DNA of 7,339 bases from Clostridia bacterium (GTDB taxonomy: Bacteria; Bacillota; Clostridia; Lutisporales; Lutisporaceae): the NCBI GenBank assembly GCA_029256365.1, contig JAQSYB010000097.1, positions 1 to 7,339 on the forward strand, given 5' to 3'. The notes under the pieces were generated by a model. It worked only from the letters and a program-made list of their open reading frames with translations, had not been told where the DNA came from and ran no database searches. Below are positions 1 to 6,334 of this stretch, in pieces (the stretch's first letter is position 1; the number at the start of each line of letters is the position of its first letter). Both the position numbers and the translations under genes were made by a program.

Positions 1-621
1 ATACCAACCTTTTATAAACCAGTATTTAGTACAGCAGCTATCATTACAATACTACCTGCAACATTGGTAGTTGTAGCAGAGCATATAAGTCATTTGATTG
101 TTACCAGCAATATTGTTGGTAGAGACTTGACAAAGGATCCTGGCTTACATCGTTCTTTGATGGGTGATGGTCTATCTACTACAATATCTGGACTTTGTGG
201 ATCAGTTCCTACAACTACTTATGGTGAAAACATTGGTGTTATGGCCATCACAAAGGTTTACAGTGTTTGGGTAATTGGTGGAGCAGCAATTATATCAATT
301 GTCATATCCTTCTTTGGTAAGCTGTCTGCAGCGATTCAAACAATACCACAACCGGTTATGGGCGGCGTATCGTTGCTTTTGTTTGGTATCATAGCGGCAT
401 CTGGTTTGAGAATGCTGGTTGAATCAAAAGTAGACTACAGCAAGCCAAAGAACTTGGTACTTACTTCAGTAGTACTTATCATAGGCTTAAGCGGTGCCCA
501 TGTGCAAATAGGCACAGTACAGCTGACAGGTATGACATTGGCTACTATATTGTCAATTGTAGTAAGCTTATTGTTCAAAGGATTTGAAGTGGCTGGCTTA
601 ATGAATGAAAGTGAAGATTAA
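1..621 (+). CDS. uraA: Uracil permease, NCS2 family (3' part; 5' end outside window)
   Basis: This is the C-terminal 206 residues of a nucleobase:cation symporter-2 protein that would import uracil across the cytoplasmic membrane. The reading frame is open from base 1, so the gene starts upstream of the window; the first possible start inside it (TTG at 64) falls in the middle of a transmembrane segment. Seen in the fragment: VAEHISH around residues 25-31 and PTTTYGENIGVMAITKVYS from residue 70. The Glu of AEH (27) and the Glu of GEN (76) are 49 residues apart, matching the substrate-binding Glu241 and Glu290 of E. coli UraA. Further conserved blocks are DPGLHRS, QTIPQPVMGGVSLLLFG, ESKVDY and LTSVVLIIGLSGA. 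By analogy the fragment covers roughly residues 215-420 of the 429-residue E. coli protein, including the natural C-terminus. The match is close to uracil carriers rather than xanthine or urate carriers. In Gram-positives the gene is often called pyrP and sits with pyrimidine genes, but the upstream context is not visible. Transcription should stop at the hairpin at 637-684. Confidence 0.93.
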   Translation: MPTFYKPVFSTAAIITILPATLVVVAEHISHLIVTSNIVGRDLTKDPGLHRSLMGDGLSTTISGLCGSVPTTTYGENIGVMAITKVYSVWVIGGAAIISIVISFFGKLSAAIQTIPQPVMGGVSLLLFGIIAASGLRMLVESKVDYSKPKNLVLTSVVLIIGLSGAHVQIGTVQLTGMTLATILSIVVSLLFKGFEVAGLMNESED

Positions 622-636
622 AAACATATAAAAAAG

Positions 637-684
637 GCGTGGGATTGGGGTAGCGTTGTACTCCAATCACCACGCTTTTTTTTT
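637..684. terminator. Bidirectional intrinsic terminator between convergent genes
   Basis: The arm at 637-650 (GCGTGGGATTGGGG) pairs with 661-675 (CTCCAATCACCACGC). This gives about 14 base pairs with one bulged A at 669 and a G-T pair, around a loop of about 10 nt. Nine T residues follow at 676-684 for the plus-strand permease gene. Six A residues at 630-635 give a U tract for the minus-strand symporter gene. That gene's stop codon (683-685) overlaps the plus-strand T tract, so one hairpin serves both convergent genes. Confidence 0.88.
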
Positions 685-1924
685 ATGAGTGATACACTTC
701 TAAATCCAATTCTTTTTCACTATTGGATACGATTACTGTTCCAATTGCATCACCTGTTATATTTACAACAGTTCTGCACATATCTATTATTCTATCTACT
801 GAAAGAATCAATGCAATGCCTTCAAGTGGTATGCCTATTTGCTGCAGAACCATAGCCAGCATGACCACTCCTGCACCTGGTACCCCAGCAGTTCCAATGG
901 AAGCAAGGGTAGCTGTCAATATAATAAGCAGCTGCTGTGTGATATTCAAATCAATACCAAATAATTGGGCAATAAATACCGCTGCGACACCCTGCATGAT
1001 AGCAGTTCCATCCATGTTCACCGTTGCACCTAAGGGAATGGTAAAGCTGGATATAGATTCAGGAACACCAAGCTTCCTTTTACATACATCCATATTCACA
1101 GGGATTGTTGCATTGCTGCTGGAGGTACTAAATGCAACTACCATAACAGTCCAGAATTTCTTGTAGAATTTTATTGGATTTACTTTTCCCAATACCTTCA
1201 AGGCGGTACCATATACAAGGAATACCTGTATTAGAAGCACCAGGAGTATTGCAAAGGTGTATTTTAATAGAGGCAGCAGTACATCTAAGCCTTGTGCAAT
1301 GAGAACCTTTGAAATCAAAGCAAAAACACCAAAAGGAGCTGTAAGCATTACAATTCCTATTATTTTAATCATAATTTCATTTGCTTGGTTGATGACATGA
1401 AGAAGTGGTTTTGCGCCTTCCCCGACTAAAGTAATGGAGACACCAAACAAAATAGCAAATATAATAATTTGAAGCATGTCGCCCTTAACCAAGGATTCGA
1501 TGGGATTGGTAGGAATCATATTGGTAAATACACTCATGATAAAGGGAGATTCTGCAGCTTTGTACTCAGTTGGAAGGGGCAGGTTAAGTCCAATGCCTGG
1601 ATTGATAACATTCGCAATGATTAATGCAATGGTAACCGCAAGGGCAGTTGTGATCATATAATAGGAAAGAATTTTTCCACCAACTCTGCCCAGTTTTTTT
1701 ATGTCCCCTATGCTTGCTGCTCCGCTTATCAAGCTGCAGAGCACCAAGGGAACAACAATCATTTTGATACCGCGCAGGAATACATCCCCTACAGGAGTCA
1801 GGATCCATTTTAATAATATGTCGTTAAATTGAGCAGGAAAAAGTGCATGAGCTATAAGTCCAAATGCAATACCAGTTATTAGAGCGATTAAAACTTTGTT
1901 TGCCAGGGGCATCTTGTTTTTCAT
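683..1924 (-). CDS. Dicarboxylate/amino acid:cation symporter (DAACS/SLC1 family)
   Basis: A 413-residue integral membrane protein of the glutamate/aspartate/C4-dicarboxylate symporter family (GltP, GltT, DctA, GltPh), the usual length for bacterial members. It would import an acidic amino acid or dicarboxylate with Na+ or H+. Family landmarks, numbered from the chosen start: serine-rich hairpin 1 STSSSNATIPVN (266-277), NMDGT of helix 7 (303-307), hairpin 2 GTAGVPGAG (344-352), and helix 8 DMCRTVVNITGD with Asp381, Arg384, Thr385, Asn388 and Asp392. These match D394, R397, T398, N401 and D405 of GltPh. The Arg that contacts the substrate's side-chain carboxylate is kept, which argues for an acidic substrate over a neutral one; glutamate, aspartate and succinate-type substrates cannot be told apart by eye. 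Start: an ATG 13 codons upstream (1963) is possible, but AAGGAGGT lies 7 nt before the ATG at 1924, so the shorter form is preferred. The gene is convergent with the uracil permease and divergent from the sipL-like gene. No frameshift or missing motif is seen. Confidence 0.93.
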   Translation of the reverse strand: MKNKMPLANKVLIALITGIAFGLIAHALFPAQFNDILLKWILTPVGDVFLRGIKMIVVPLVLCSLISGAASIGDIKKLGRVGGKILSYYMITTALAVTIALIIANVINPGIGLNLPLPTEYKAAESPFIMSVFTNMIPTNPIESLVKGDMLQIIIFAILFGVSITLVGEGAKPLLHVINQANEIMIKIIGIVMLTAPFGVFALISKVLIAQGLDVLLPLLKYTFAILLVLLIQVFLVYGTALKVLGKVNPIKFYKKFWTVMVVAFSTSSSNATIPVNMDVCKRKLGVPESISSFTIPLGATVNMDGTAIMQGVAAVFIAQLFGIDLNITQQLLIILTATLASIGTAGVPGAGVVMLAMVLQQIGIPLEGIALILSVDRIIDMCRTVVNITGDAIGTVIVSNSEKELDLEVYHS

Positions 1925-1930
1925 AGCGCA

Positions 1931-1938
1931 ACCTCCTT
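1931..1938 (-). promoter_or_regulatory. Ribosome binding site that decides the symporter start
   Basis: On the minus strand this reads AAGGAGGT, a near-complete anti-Shine-Dalgarno match, 6-7 nt before the ATG at 1924. It lies inside the reading frame extension that begins with the ATG at 1963, so that upstream start is very probably not used. Confidence 0.85.
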
Positions 1939-2027
1939 GTATATTTTTTTGGCTTTGCTTCATATATATTAAAAAAAGAGTAAAAAAATGCGCTGAAGCC
2001 TCATATATTTAAGAAGAGAGATAGGGA

Positions 2028-2056
2028 GTCGATAAGAAAAAATATTAGCATAAAAT
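2028..2056 (+). promoter_or_regulatory. Possible sporulation-type (sigma-E-like) promoter for the sipL-like gene
   Basis: CATAAAAT at 2049-2056 differs by one base from CATACAAT, the -10 box typical of mother-cell sigma-E promoters in Bacillus. A sigma-E -35 box would be expected about 14 bp upstream; there the sequence is GTCGATA (2028-2034), a weak match. Known biology fits, since sipL of C. difficile is transcribed under sigma-E, and the implied leader of about 50 nt is reasonable. The weak -35 keeps this tentative. Confidence 0.25.
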
Positions 2057-2112
2057 GGTTCTCGTCTCATATACATTAATAGAAACAAACTATATATAGG
2101 AGGGGGAATTTC

Positions 2113-3696
2113 ATGCCAGTTGAACTAATAAAGAACCCTTTAAAGGTTTGCAAAATAGTTGGCGAAAACATATACAGCACTGTAGTAGAAGAAGATATAA
2201 ACGTACCGGATATAAATCCTGACGTGTACAAGATACTTGCTCCAACCGCTACAGTATTGATAAAGGACTGCGAAGTTTTATCAGATAAAGTTCTGATAAA
2301 TGGGCAGGTGTTAATAAACGTACTTTATGAGGCAGATATGGATGGCAAGCCAATGCACAGCATGGATGTATCAGCTAATCTATCTCAAACTATTGAAATA
2401 CCAGGCGCAAGAGCAAAAATGAAGGAATTTGTAAATGTAGTTGTACAGCATATTGAATGTTCAGTAATCAACTCAAGAAAGCTCAACATGAGAGTCATAA
2501 TGGATTTGGGCTGCAGAGTAGAAGAACTGTTTGACTTAGAGCTGGCTTCCGATGTAAGAGGGCTTTCTGATATACAAATTCTCAGAGAACCCTGCAAGAT
2601 GAAGCAAGTCGTATCCTACAACAAGGATCAGTACAACATCAACGAACAGTTGGTTATTTCACCTGAAAAGCCTGCAGTTCATAAGATATTGAAAACTGAC
2701 TTCAAAGTGATGCTGAAGGATGATAAGATTACAGATGGCAAGGTAGAGTTAAGCGGTGTTATGGGCATTAATGTGCTTTACATTGCATTAGATGAGGAAA
2801 ACTCTTTAAATTTCCTAGAATTTGAAGTACCTTTTAATCAATACATAGAGGTTCCTGCTGCTGAAAGGAATATGGACTGTGTAACAGACCTCAACCCTGG
2901 TCAGTTTTATCTTGATGTAGCAGAAAACGAGGAAGGCGAAAAGAAGGTTCTGACAGTTGAAGCTGTTATCAATGTAAACACAAAGGTATACAAAGACGCA
3001 GAGGAAGAAGCGGTTGCAGATGCATACAGCCCAAGCAATATCATTGAAGTTGGCAAAGAAATGGTGAAAATGAATGAGTTTGTAGGCAAAGGCCGCTCAA
3101 ACACAGTAATCAAAGAGAGTATTTCCATCAGACATAGTGATCCTGAAATAGAAAATATATGCTATGTAAATGCAGTGCCGTTAATCAATGAAACAAGGAT
3201 ATTGGATGACAAGGTATTGGTAGAAGGTGTTTTGGAGACAGATGCAATTTATATGTCCTCCTTCAGCGGAGAGCCAATGTGCAGCCTGAAAGAGCAAATA
3301 CCTTTTAGACACTTTGTTGATATACCAGGTCTTAAATTAGGCATGCAGTGCATTACCAAAGCCAATATCGAAAGCTTGACCTTCTCAGCCATGAACAGTC
3401 AAATGATAGAGGTAAGAGTAGTAATCAGTGTATCAGCTGATGCCTATAAGCAAACTGACAAGAGATTGGTAACCAAGGTAGAGGAAGTTGAAGGAGTAGT
3501 TATTGACCAGAGCAGAATTCCTGCAGTAACAATTTATCTCGTGCAAAAGGGTGATTCATTATGGAGCATTGCAAAGAGATACAACACAACAGTGGATGCA
3601 CTCGTTAAACTAAATAACATTGAAAACCCAAGCAGGGTAACAATGGGCATGCAGATAATGATACTCAAAAATGTAAGAGCTGGCAAAGCAAAATAA
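2113..3696 (+). CDS. sipL: SipL-like spore coat morphogenetic protein (SPOCS/DUF3794 repeats + LysM)
   Basis: A 527-residue, soluble-looking acidic protein with no signal peptide or membrane segment, as expected for a mother-cell protein. Three SPOCS (DUF3794) type modules can be seen: about 30-140 (beginning VPDINPDVYKILAPTATVLI), about 180-295 (ISPEKPAVHKIL, then GKVELSGVMGINVLYIA) and about 338-445 (IRHSDPEIENICYVNAVPLI, then DDKVLVEGVLETDAIYMS). A LysM domain closes the protein at about 473-518 (YLVQKGDSLWSIAKRYNTT, LNNIENPSRVTMGMQIMIL). This architecture and length match SipL of C. difficile, a functional counterpart of Bacillus SpoVID. There the LysM domain contacts the coat ATPase SpoIVA and is needed for the coat to encase the forespore. 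The gene directly downstream is ispE, as I recall for C. difficile, which strengthens orthology. The start is clear: AGGAGGGGG at 2098-2106, six bases before the ATG. The gene ends at its own terminator and so is probably a single-gene unit. Other SPOCS-LysM paralogues exist in Clostridia, so orthology is likely but not proven. Confidence 0.85.
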   Translation: MPVELIKNPLKVCKIVGENIYSTVVEEDINVPDINPDVYKILAPTATVLIKDCEVLSDKVLINGQVLINVLYEADMDGKPMHSMDVSANLSQTIEIPGARAKMKEFVNVVVQHIECSVINSRKLNMRVIMDLGCRVEELFDLELASDVRGLSDIQILREPCKMKQVVSYNKDQYNINEQLVISPEKPAVHKILKTDFKVMLKDDKITDGKVELSGVMGINVLYIALDEENSLNFLEFEVPFNQYIEVPAAERNMDCVTDLNPGQFYLDVAENEEGEKKVLTVEAVINVNTKVYKDAEEEAVADAYSPSNIIEVGKEMVKMNEFVGKGRSNTVIKESISIRHSDPEIENICYVNAVPLINETRILDDKVLVEGVLETDAIYMSSFSGEPMCSLKEQIPFRHFVDIPGLKLGMQCITKANIESLTFSAMNSQMIEVRVVISVSADAYKQTDKRLVTKVEEVEGVVIDQSRIPAVTIYLVQKGDSLWSIAKRYNTTVDALVKLNNIENPSRVTMGMQIMILKNVRAGKAK

Positions 3697-3704
3697 AAAC
3701 AATC

Positions 3705-3732
3705 ATGCGGGAGAATAACTCCCGCATTTTTT
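3705..3732 (+). terminator. Intrinsic terminator of the sipL-like gene
   Basis: A perfect 9-bp stem, ATGCGGGAG (3705-3713) with CTCCCGCAT (3719-3727), around the loop AATAA, followed by T residues through 3732. It begins 9 bases after the sipL-like stop codon. It should isolate the sporulation gene from the ispE operon. Confidence 0.9.
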
Positions 3733-3782
3733 ATTTGTCTGCCCGCACCTAACCCAACAAAAACTACTGCTTTTGTTTTTAC

Positions 3783-3811
3783 TTGAAATATTATACAATT
3801 GTATATAGATA
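3783..3811 (+). promoter_or_regulatory. Candidate ispE operon promoter region with a 14-bp palindrome
   Basis: TTGAAA at 3783-3788 resembles a sigma-A -35 box. Possible -10 boxes are TATAGA at 3804-3809 (15-bp spacing, short) or TAGATA at 3806-3811 (17-bp spacing, weak). Between them lies the perfect palindrome TATACAATTGTATA (3792-3805), which would cover the spacer and abut the -10 box, a common position for a repressor site. A related 29-bp sequence lies at 6335-6363. This is the only promoter-like sequence between the upstream terminator and ispE, but its match to consensus is modest. Confidence 0.35.
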
Positions 3812-3828
3812 GGTATTTCAGATACCTA
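3810..3828 (+). promoter_or_regulatory. Small inverted repeat in the ispE leader
   Basis: TAGGTAT (3810-3816) and ATACCTA (3822-3828) form a 7-bp inverted repeat with the centre TTCAG, 24 bp before the ispE start. It could be an operator dyad or a weak hairpin in the 5' leader. GntR/FadR-type operators usually contain GT and AC only 0-3 bp apart; here the gap is 9 bp, so the fit to the neighbouring regulator is imperfect. There is no T tract after it, so it is not a terminator. Confidence 0.35.
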
Positions 3829-3852
3829 ATACAAAAGCTGGAGTGTGAATAA

Positions 3853-4716
3853 ATGTCTTATACAGTAAAAGCGCCTGCAAAGATTAATTTTGCATTGGAC
3901 GTACTCGGCAAAAGACCAAATGGCTATCACGATGTAGCGATGATCATGCAAACCATTGCTTTGTATGATACAATTACTTTAAGCAAGCTAGACTCGGAAA
4001 TAAGATTAACATCTGATTCCGCAGCAATTCCTACAGATGAGAGAAATATCGCATTTAAAGCAGCGCACTACTTAAAGACCAAGTACAATATAAAAACCGG
4101 AGTGCATATTCATATAGAGAAAAAAATACCTGTTGCGGCAGGCTTGGCTGGAGGCAGTACAGATGCAGCAGCGGTACTGAAGCTCCTCAATAAGGTATGG
4201 GATATCGGGCTTTCTAAGCCAGAGCTCATGTCAGCTGGCTTGGAGTTGGGGGCAGATGTACCCTTTTGCATTCAGGGCGGCACATGTTTGGCAGAAGGCT
4301 TGGGAGAGAAGCTGACTATCATAGATACCACACCGGATTGCTATATTTTGCTAGCAAAGCCCAGTGTAGAAGTATCTACGAAGGAGGTTTATCAAGGTCT
4401 TAAGCTAGATGAAATTCTTGAGAGACCTGACATTCCCTTGATGCTGCAAGCCATCAGGAAGCAAGATATTAGAGAATTGTGCAGCAGTATGGGAAATGTT
4501 TTGGAAACCGTAACAACTAAAATGCATCCTATCATTCCAGAATTAAAGCAGAGAATGATGGAAAATGGAGCCATAGGAAGCTTGATGAGCGGCAGCGGAC
4601 CTACCGTGTTCGGTATATTTGAGGACATGTCTTCTGCTCAGAATGCATATAATAATATAAATACACTGGTAAATGAAATATTCCTAGTTAAAACCTTTGA
4701 CGGGAGAGATGAATAA
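3853..4716 (+). CDS. ispE: 4-diphosphocytidyl-2-C-methyl-D-erythritol kinase (IspE)
   Basis: A 287-residue GHMP-family kinase that phosphorylates the 2-hydroxyl of CDP-methylerythritol with ATP, the fourth step of the MEP pathway to isopentenyl diphosphate; it acts in the cytosol. Motifs: N-terminal KAPAKINFALDVLGKRPNGY with Lys10 (catalytic Lys10 in E. coli), the ATP-binding glycine loop PVAAGLAGGSTDAAA (93-107), GADVPF with catalytic Asp135, and motif 3 GSLMSGSGPTVFG (242-254). The length is normal and no key residue is missing. The ATG has GGAG at 3840-3843, nine bases upstream, so the site is moderate rather than strong. The stop overlaps the start of the next gene by one base (TAATG), implying translational coupling to the regulator. 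This enzyme should be essential if the organism has no mevalonate route; no other MEP gene is in the window. Confidence 0.96.
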   Translation: MSYTVKAPAKINFALDVLGKRPNGYHDVAMIMQTIALYDTITLSKLDSEIRLTSDSAAIPTDERNIAFKAAHYLKTKYNIKTGVHIHIEKKIPVAAGLAGGSTDAAAVLKLLNKVWDIGLSKPELMSAGLELGADVPFCIQGGTCLAEGLGEKLTIIDTTPDCYILLAKPSVEVSTKEVYQGLKLDEILERPDIPLMLQAIRKQDIRELCSSMGNVLETVTTKMHPIIPELKQRMMENGAIGSLMSGSGPTVFGIFEDMSSAQNAYNNINTLVNEIFLVKTFDGRDE

Positions 4717-5396
4717 TGGATGAAAGTAAATTTGAATTAAAAATTGATCAATACAAGCCTTTGAGAGAAATTGTGTTTGAGACAATCAGAAATGCCATCA
4801 TTTCTGGTGATCTTAAGCCAGGTGAAAGACTGATGGAGGTTCAGATGGCTGAAGCATTGGGCGTGAGCAGAACTCCAGTTAGAGAAGCCATAAGGAAGCT
4901 TGAGCTGGAGGGTTTGGTTATTATGCTTCCGCGTAAGGGTGCCTTTATAGCAGATCTGTCAGTGAAGGATCTTACTGAGGTAATGGAAATAAGAGCATCA
5001 CTAGAGGGGCTGGCAGCAGGACTTGCTTCTATTAGAATAGACCAAGAGGAAATAGAAGAGCTGGAAGTAAAGGCTCTTAAGTTTCATAAGTCTATAGAGA
5101 ATGATGATGTTGAAGAGCTCATACTGATGGATTTGGAATTTCATGATGCTATTTTTAGAGCCAGCAGAAATGAAAGGCTAATACAGCTTAGCAACAATCT
5201 TAGAGAACAAGTACAGCGCTTTAGAGAGATTTATCATAAGAAGGTCAATAAGTCTAAAGAAACCTCCAAAGAACACTATGAATTGGTGGAGGCAATATCC
5301 AGCAGAGATGTTGATAAAGCAGAAAAGCTCGCGCGAAGACACATAGAGAATGCAGAGAAGTCTATTCTAAAGATGATGGAAGGCAAGCGTAGCTAA
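4716..5396 (+). CDS. GntR-family transcriptional regulator, FCD (FadR-like) subfamily
   Basis: A 226-residue DNA-binding protein. Residues about 14-80 form the GntR winged helix-turn-helix: PLREIVFETIRNAIISGDL, KPGERLMEVQMAEALGVSR, TPVREAIRKLELEGLV, and the wing PRKGAFIA. Residues about 85-217 form an all-helical FCD ligand domain. Its expected metal-binding set is present as Asp139, His143, His187 and His209 (in LMDLEFHDAIF, KEHYELVEAI and ARRHIEN), so a metal plus a carboxylate-type effector is plausible from the family; the ligand itself cannot be read. The start codon shares one base with the ispE stop, with GGGAG at 4702-4706 inside ispE as ribosome binding site. From memory, a GntR gene also follows ispE in C. 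difficile. Candidate operators are the two dyads upstream of ispE. Its target genes are unknown and could include its own operon. Confidence 0.92.
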   Translation: MDESKFELKIDQYKPLREIVFETIRNAIISGDLKPGERLMEVQMAEALGVSRTPVREAIRKLELEGLVIMLPRKGAFIADLSVKDLTEVMEIRASLEGLAAGLASIRIDQEEIEELEVKALKFHKSIENDDVEELILMDLEFHDAIFRASRNERLIQLSNNLREQVQRFREIYHKKVNKSKETSKEHYELVEAISSRDVDKAEKLARRHIENAEKSILKMMEGKRS

Positions 5397-5441
5397 GGTA
5401 AACCAGCTGGGATGATATAACAATAGAAAGAAGGCAGGAAT

Positions 5442-6209
5442 ATGAACGTAGTCGTACTTGCAGGAAATAAAAAAGTTAATTCCGGTTCTGTAGACACCAC
5501 AAATCAAAATGAACTCACTGCCAGAGTAGAAAACAAGGCCTTATTGAAGCTTAAAGATAAATATATGATTGAGTATATTATCAATACCCTAAGAGCCTCG
5601 GAATTAATAGATAAAATTGCAGTGGTAGGACCAAAAGATCAGCTTGAACCAATCATAGGGGATCGGGTTGACTATATCGTTGAAGGAACAGACTCTATTG
5701 TAACCAATGGAATGCTGGCTATGGAGAACTTCAAAAACGATAAACAAGTCCTTATTACGACTTCAGACATTCCTATGCTCACAGTAGAAGCTTTGGAGGA
5801 CTTTATGCAAAAGGCTTTGAAGATGAATGCAGACCTTTGTTATTCAGTGGTAGCAAAAGCAAACAATGACAAGAAGTATCCAGAAGTAAAGCGTACCTAT
5901 GCGAGATTATGGGAAGGGCAATTCACGGGAGGAAACATATTTTTGTTTAATCCCGCTGCTTCAGACAACTGTAAAGCTTTTGTGGAGCAAATGCTGGAAT
6001 ACCGTAAGAGTCCTGCAAAAATGGCTATGGTTCTAGGCTTTGGATTTTTAATTCGAATGGCTCTTGGAATTCTTACCATCAATGCAGTGCAGAAAAAATG
6101 TGAAAAGCTTTTGGGTATCAAGGGTGCGGTTGTAATATCCGAGTATCCAGAGGTTGGAAATGATGTAGATAAAGTAAGCGATATTCAGTTTGTTGAGAAA
6201 TATCTATAA
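5442..6209 (+). CDS. MobA-like NTP transferase domain protein, substrate unknown
   Basis: A 255-residue protein with a nucleotide-diphospho-sugar transferase (Rossmann-like) fold. Visible elements: N-terminal VVLAGN (4-9); NKALLKL...YMIEYII (31-47), equivalent to the lysine-containing segment after the nucleotide loop; TSDIPM (107-112), with Asp109 as the expected metal ligand; FTGGNIFLFN (161-170); and a C-terminal EVGNDVDKVSDI (237-248), whose acidic residues resemble the second metal site. The N-terminal loop is unlike the textbook LAGG-x-G/S-x-R-M: the second Gly is Asn9 and a long polar insert follows. Residues about 194-214 are hydrophobic, but this is usual in the family and need not be a membrane span. 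The start has AAGG/AGG at 5431-5438. It lies 45 bases after the gntR-type gene, most likely in the same operon. It is not IspD, MobA or GlmU by motif. No precise function can be assigned. Confidence 0.8.
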   Translation: MNVVVLAGNKKVNSGSVDTTNQNELTARVENKALLKLKDKYMIEYIINTLRASELIDKIAVVGPKDQLEPIIGDRVDYIVEGTDSIVTNGMLAMENFKNDKQVLITTSDIPMLTVEALEDFMQKALKMNADLCYSVVAKANNDKKYPEVKRTYARLWEGQFTGGNIFLFNPAASDNCKAFVEQMLEYRKSPAKMAMVLGFGFLIRMALGILTINAVQKKCEKLLGIKGAVVISEYPEVGNDVDKVSDIQFVEKYL

Positions 6210-6236
6210 ATAAGTTTATTAAACTAAATAATCTTT

Positions 6237-6321
6237 TCATTCTGAACGCAGGGAAGAATTCTTTCTAATGCCAGCCATTATAACCTTGTCATTCTGAACG
6301 CAGTGAAGAATCTTTTCTAAT
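6237..6321. repeat. Two direct copies of a 33-bp dispersed-type repeat
   Basis: Copy one is at 6237-6269 and copy two at 6289-6321; they are identical at 30 of 33 positions and separated by 19 bp. The core is TCATTCTGAACGCAG(G/T)GAAGAAT, whose ends ATTCT and AGAAT are complementary. From memory it resembles a small repeat family with a core like TCATTCTGAGCGAAGCGAAGAATC, found between genes in many unrelated bacterial genomes. The pair sits between the nucleotidyltransferase stop and the operon terminator, so it would be transcribed in the 3' untranslated region. Confidence 0.8.
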
Positions 6322-6334
6322 AGTAAACATTTCA

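Larger units (their letters stand above)
1925..2112. promoter_or_regulatory. Divergent control region with three CATATA-type repeats
   Basis: This 188-bp AT-rich gap separates the minus-strand symporter from the plus-strand sipL-like gene and must hold both promoters. It contains three similar elements in the same orientation: CATATATATTAA at 1961-1972, CATATATTTAA at 2002-2012 and CATATACATTAA at 2068-2079. They share CATATA, one or two bases, then TTAA; each is preceded by T, and the last two by CTC or TCTC. Copy one overlaps the leader of the symporter gene and copy three lies 33 bp before the sipL-like start. Whether they bind a protein or are promoter remnants cannot be decided here. No convincing -35/-10 pair for a sigma-A promoter is visible for either gene. 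Confidence 0.45.

Noticed and set aside
723..1166. Plus-strand open frame of 147 codons opposite the symporter gene
   Set aside because: It lies antisense within a well-supported conserved gene, has no ribosome binding site of note and its translation resembles no family.
1925..1963. N-terminal extension of the symporter by 13 codons from the ATG at 1963
   Set aside because: A near-perfect ribosome binding site lies within the extension, 7 nt before the ATG at 1924, and the extra residues are polar and unlike the family.
1925..1994. Inverted repeat AGCGCA (1925-1930) / TGCGCT (1989-1994) in the symporter leader
   Set aside because: Only 6 bp with a gap of 58 bp and no supporting structure; likely chance.
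5442..6209. IspD (the enzyme two steps before IspF and one before IspE in the MEP pathway) next to ispE
   Set aside because: The protein shares the broad fold but lacks the IspD N-terminal AAG-x-G-x-R-M and PKQY-type motifs; the VVLAGN start and EVGNDVDK end fit MobA-like transferases.
6237..6321. Possible CRISPR-like repeat-spacer unit
   Set aside because: Only two repeats with a 19-bp spacer, no further units and no cas genes; it fits a small dispersed repeat better.
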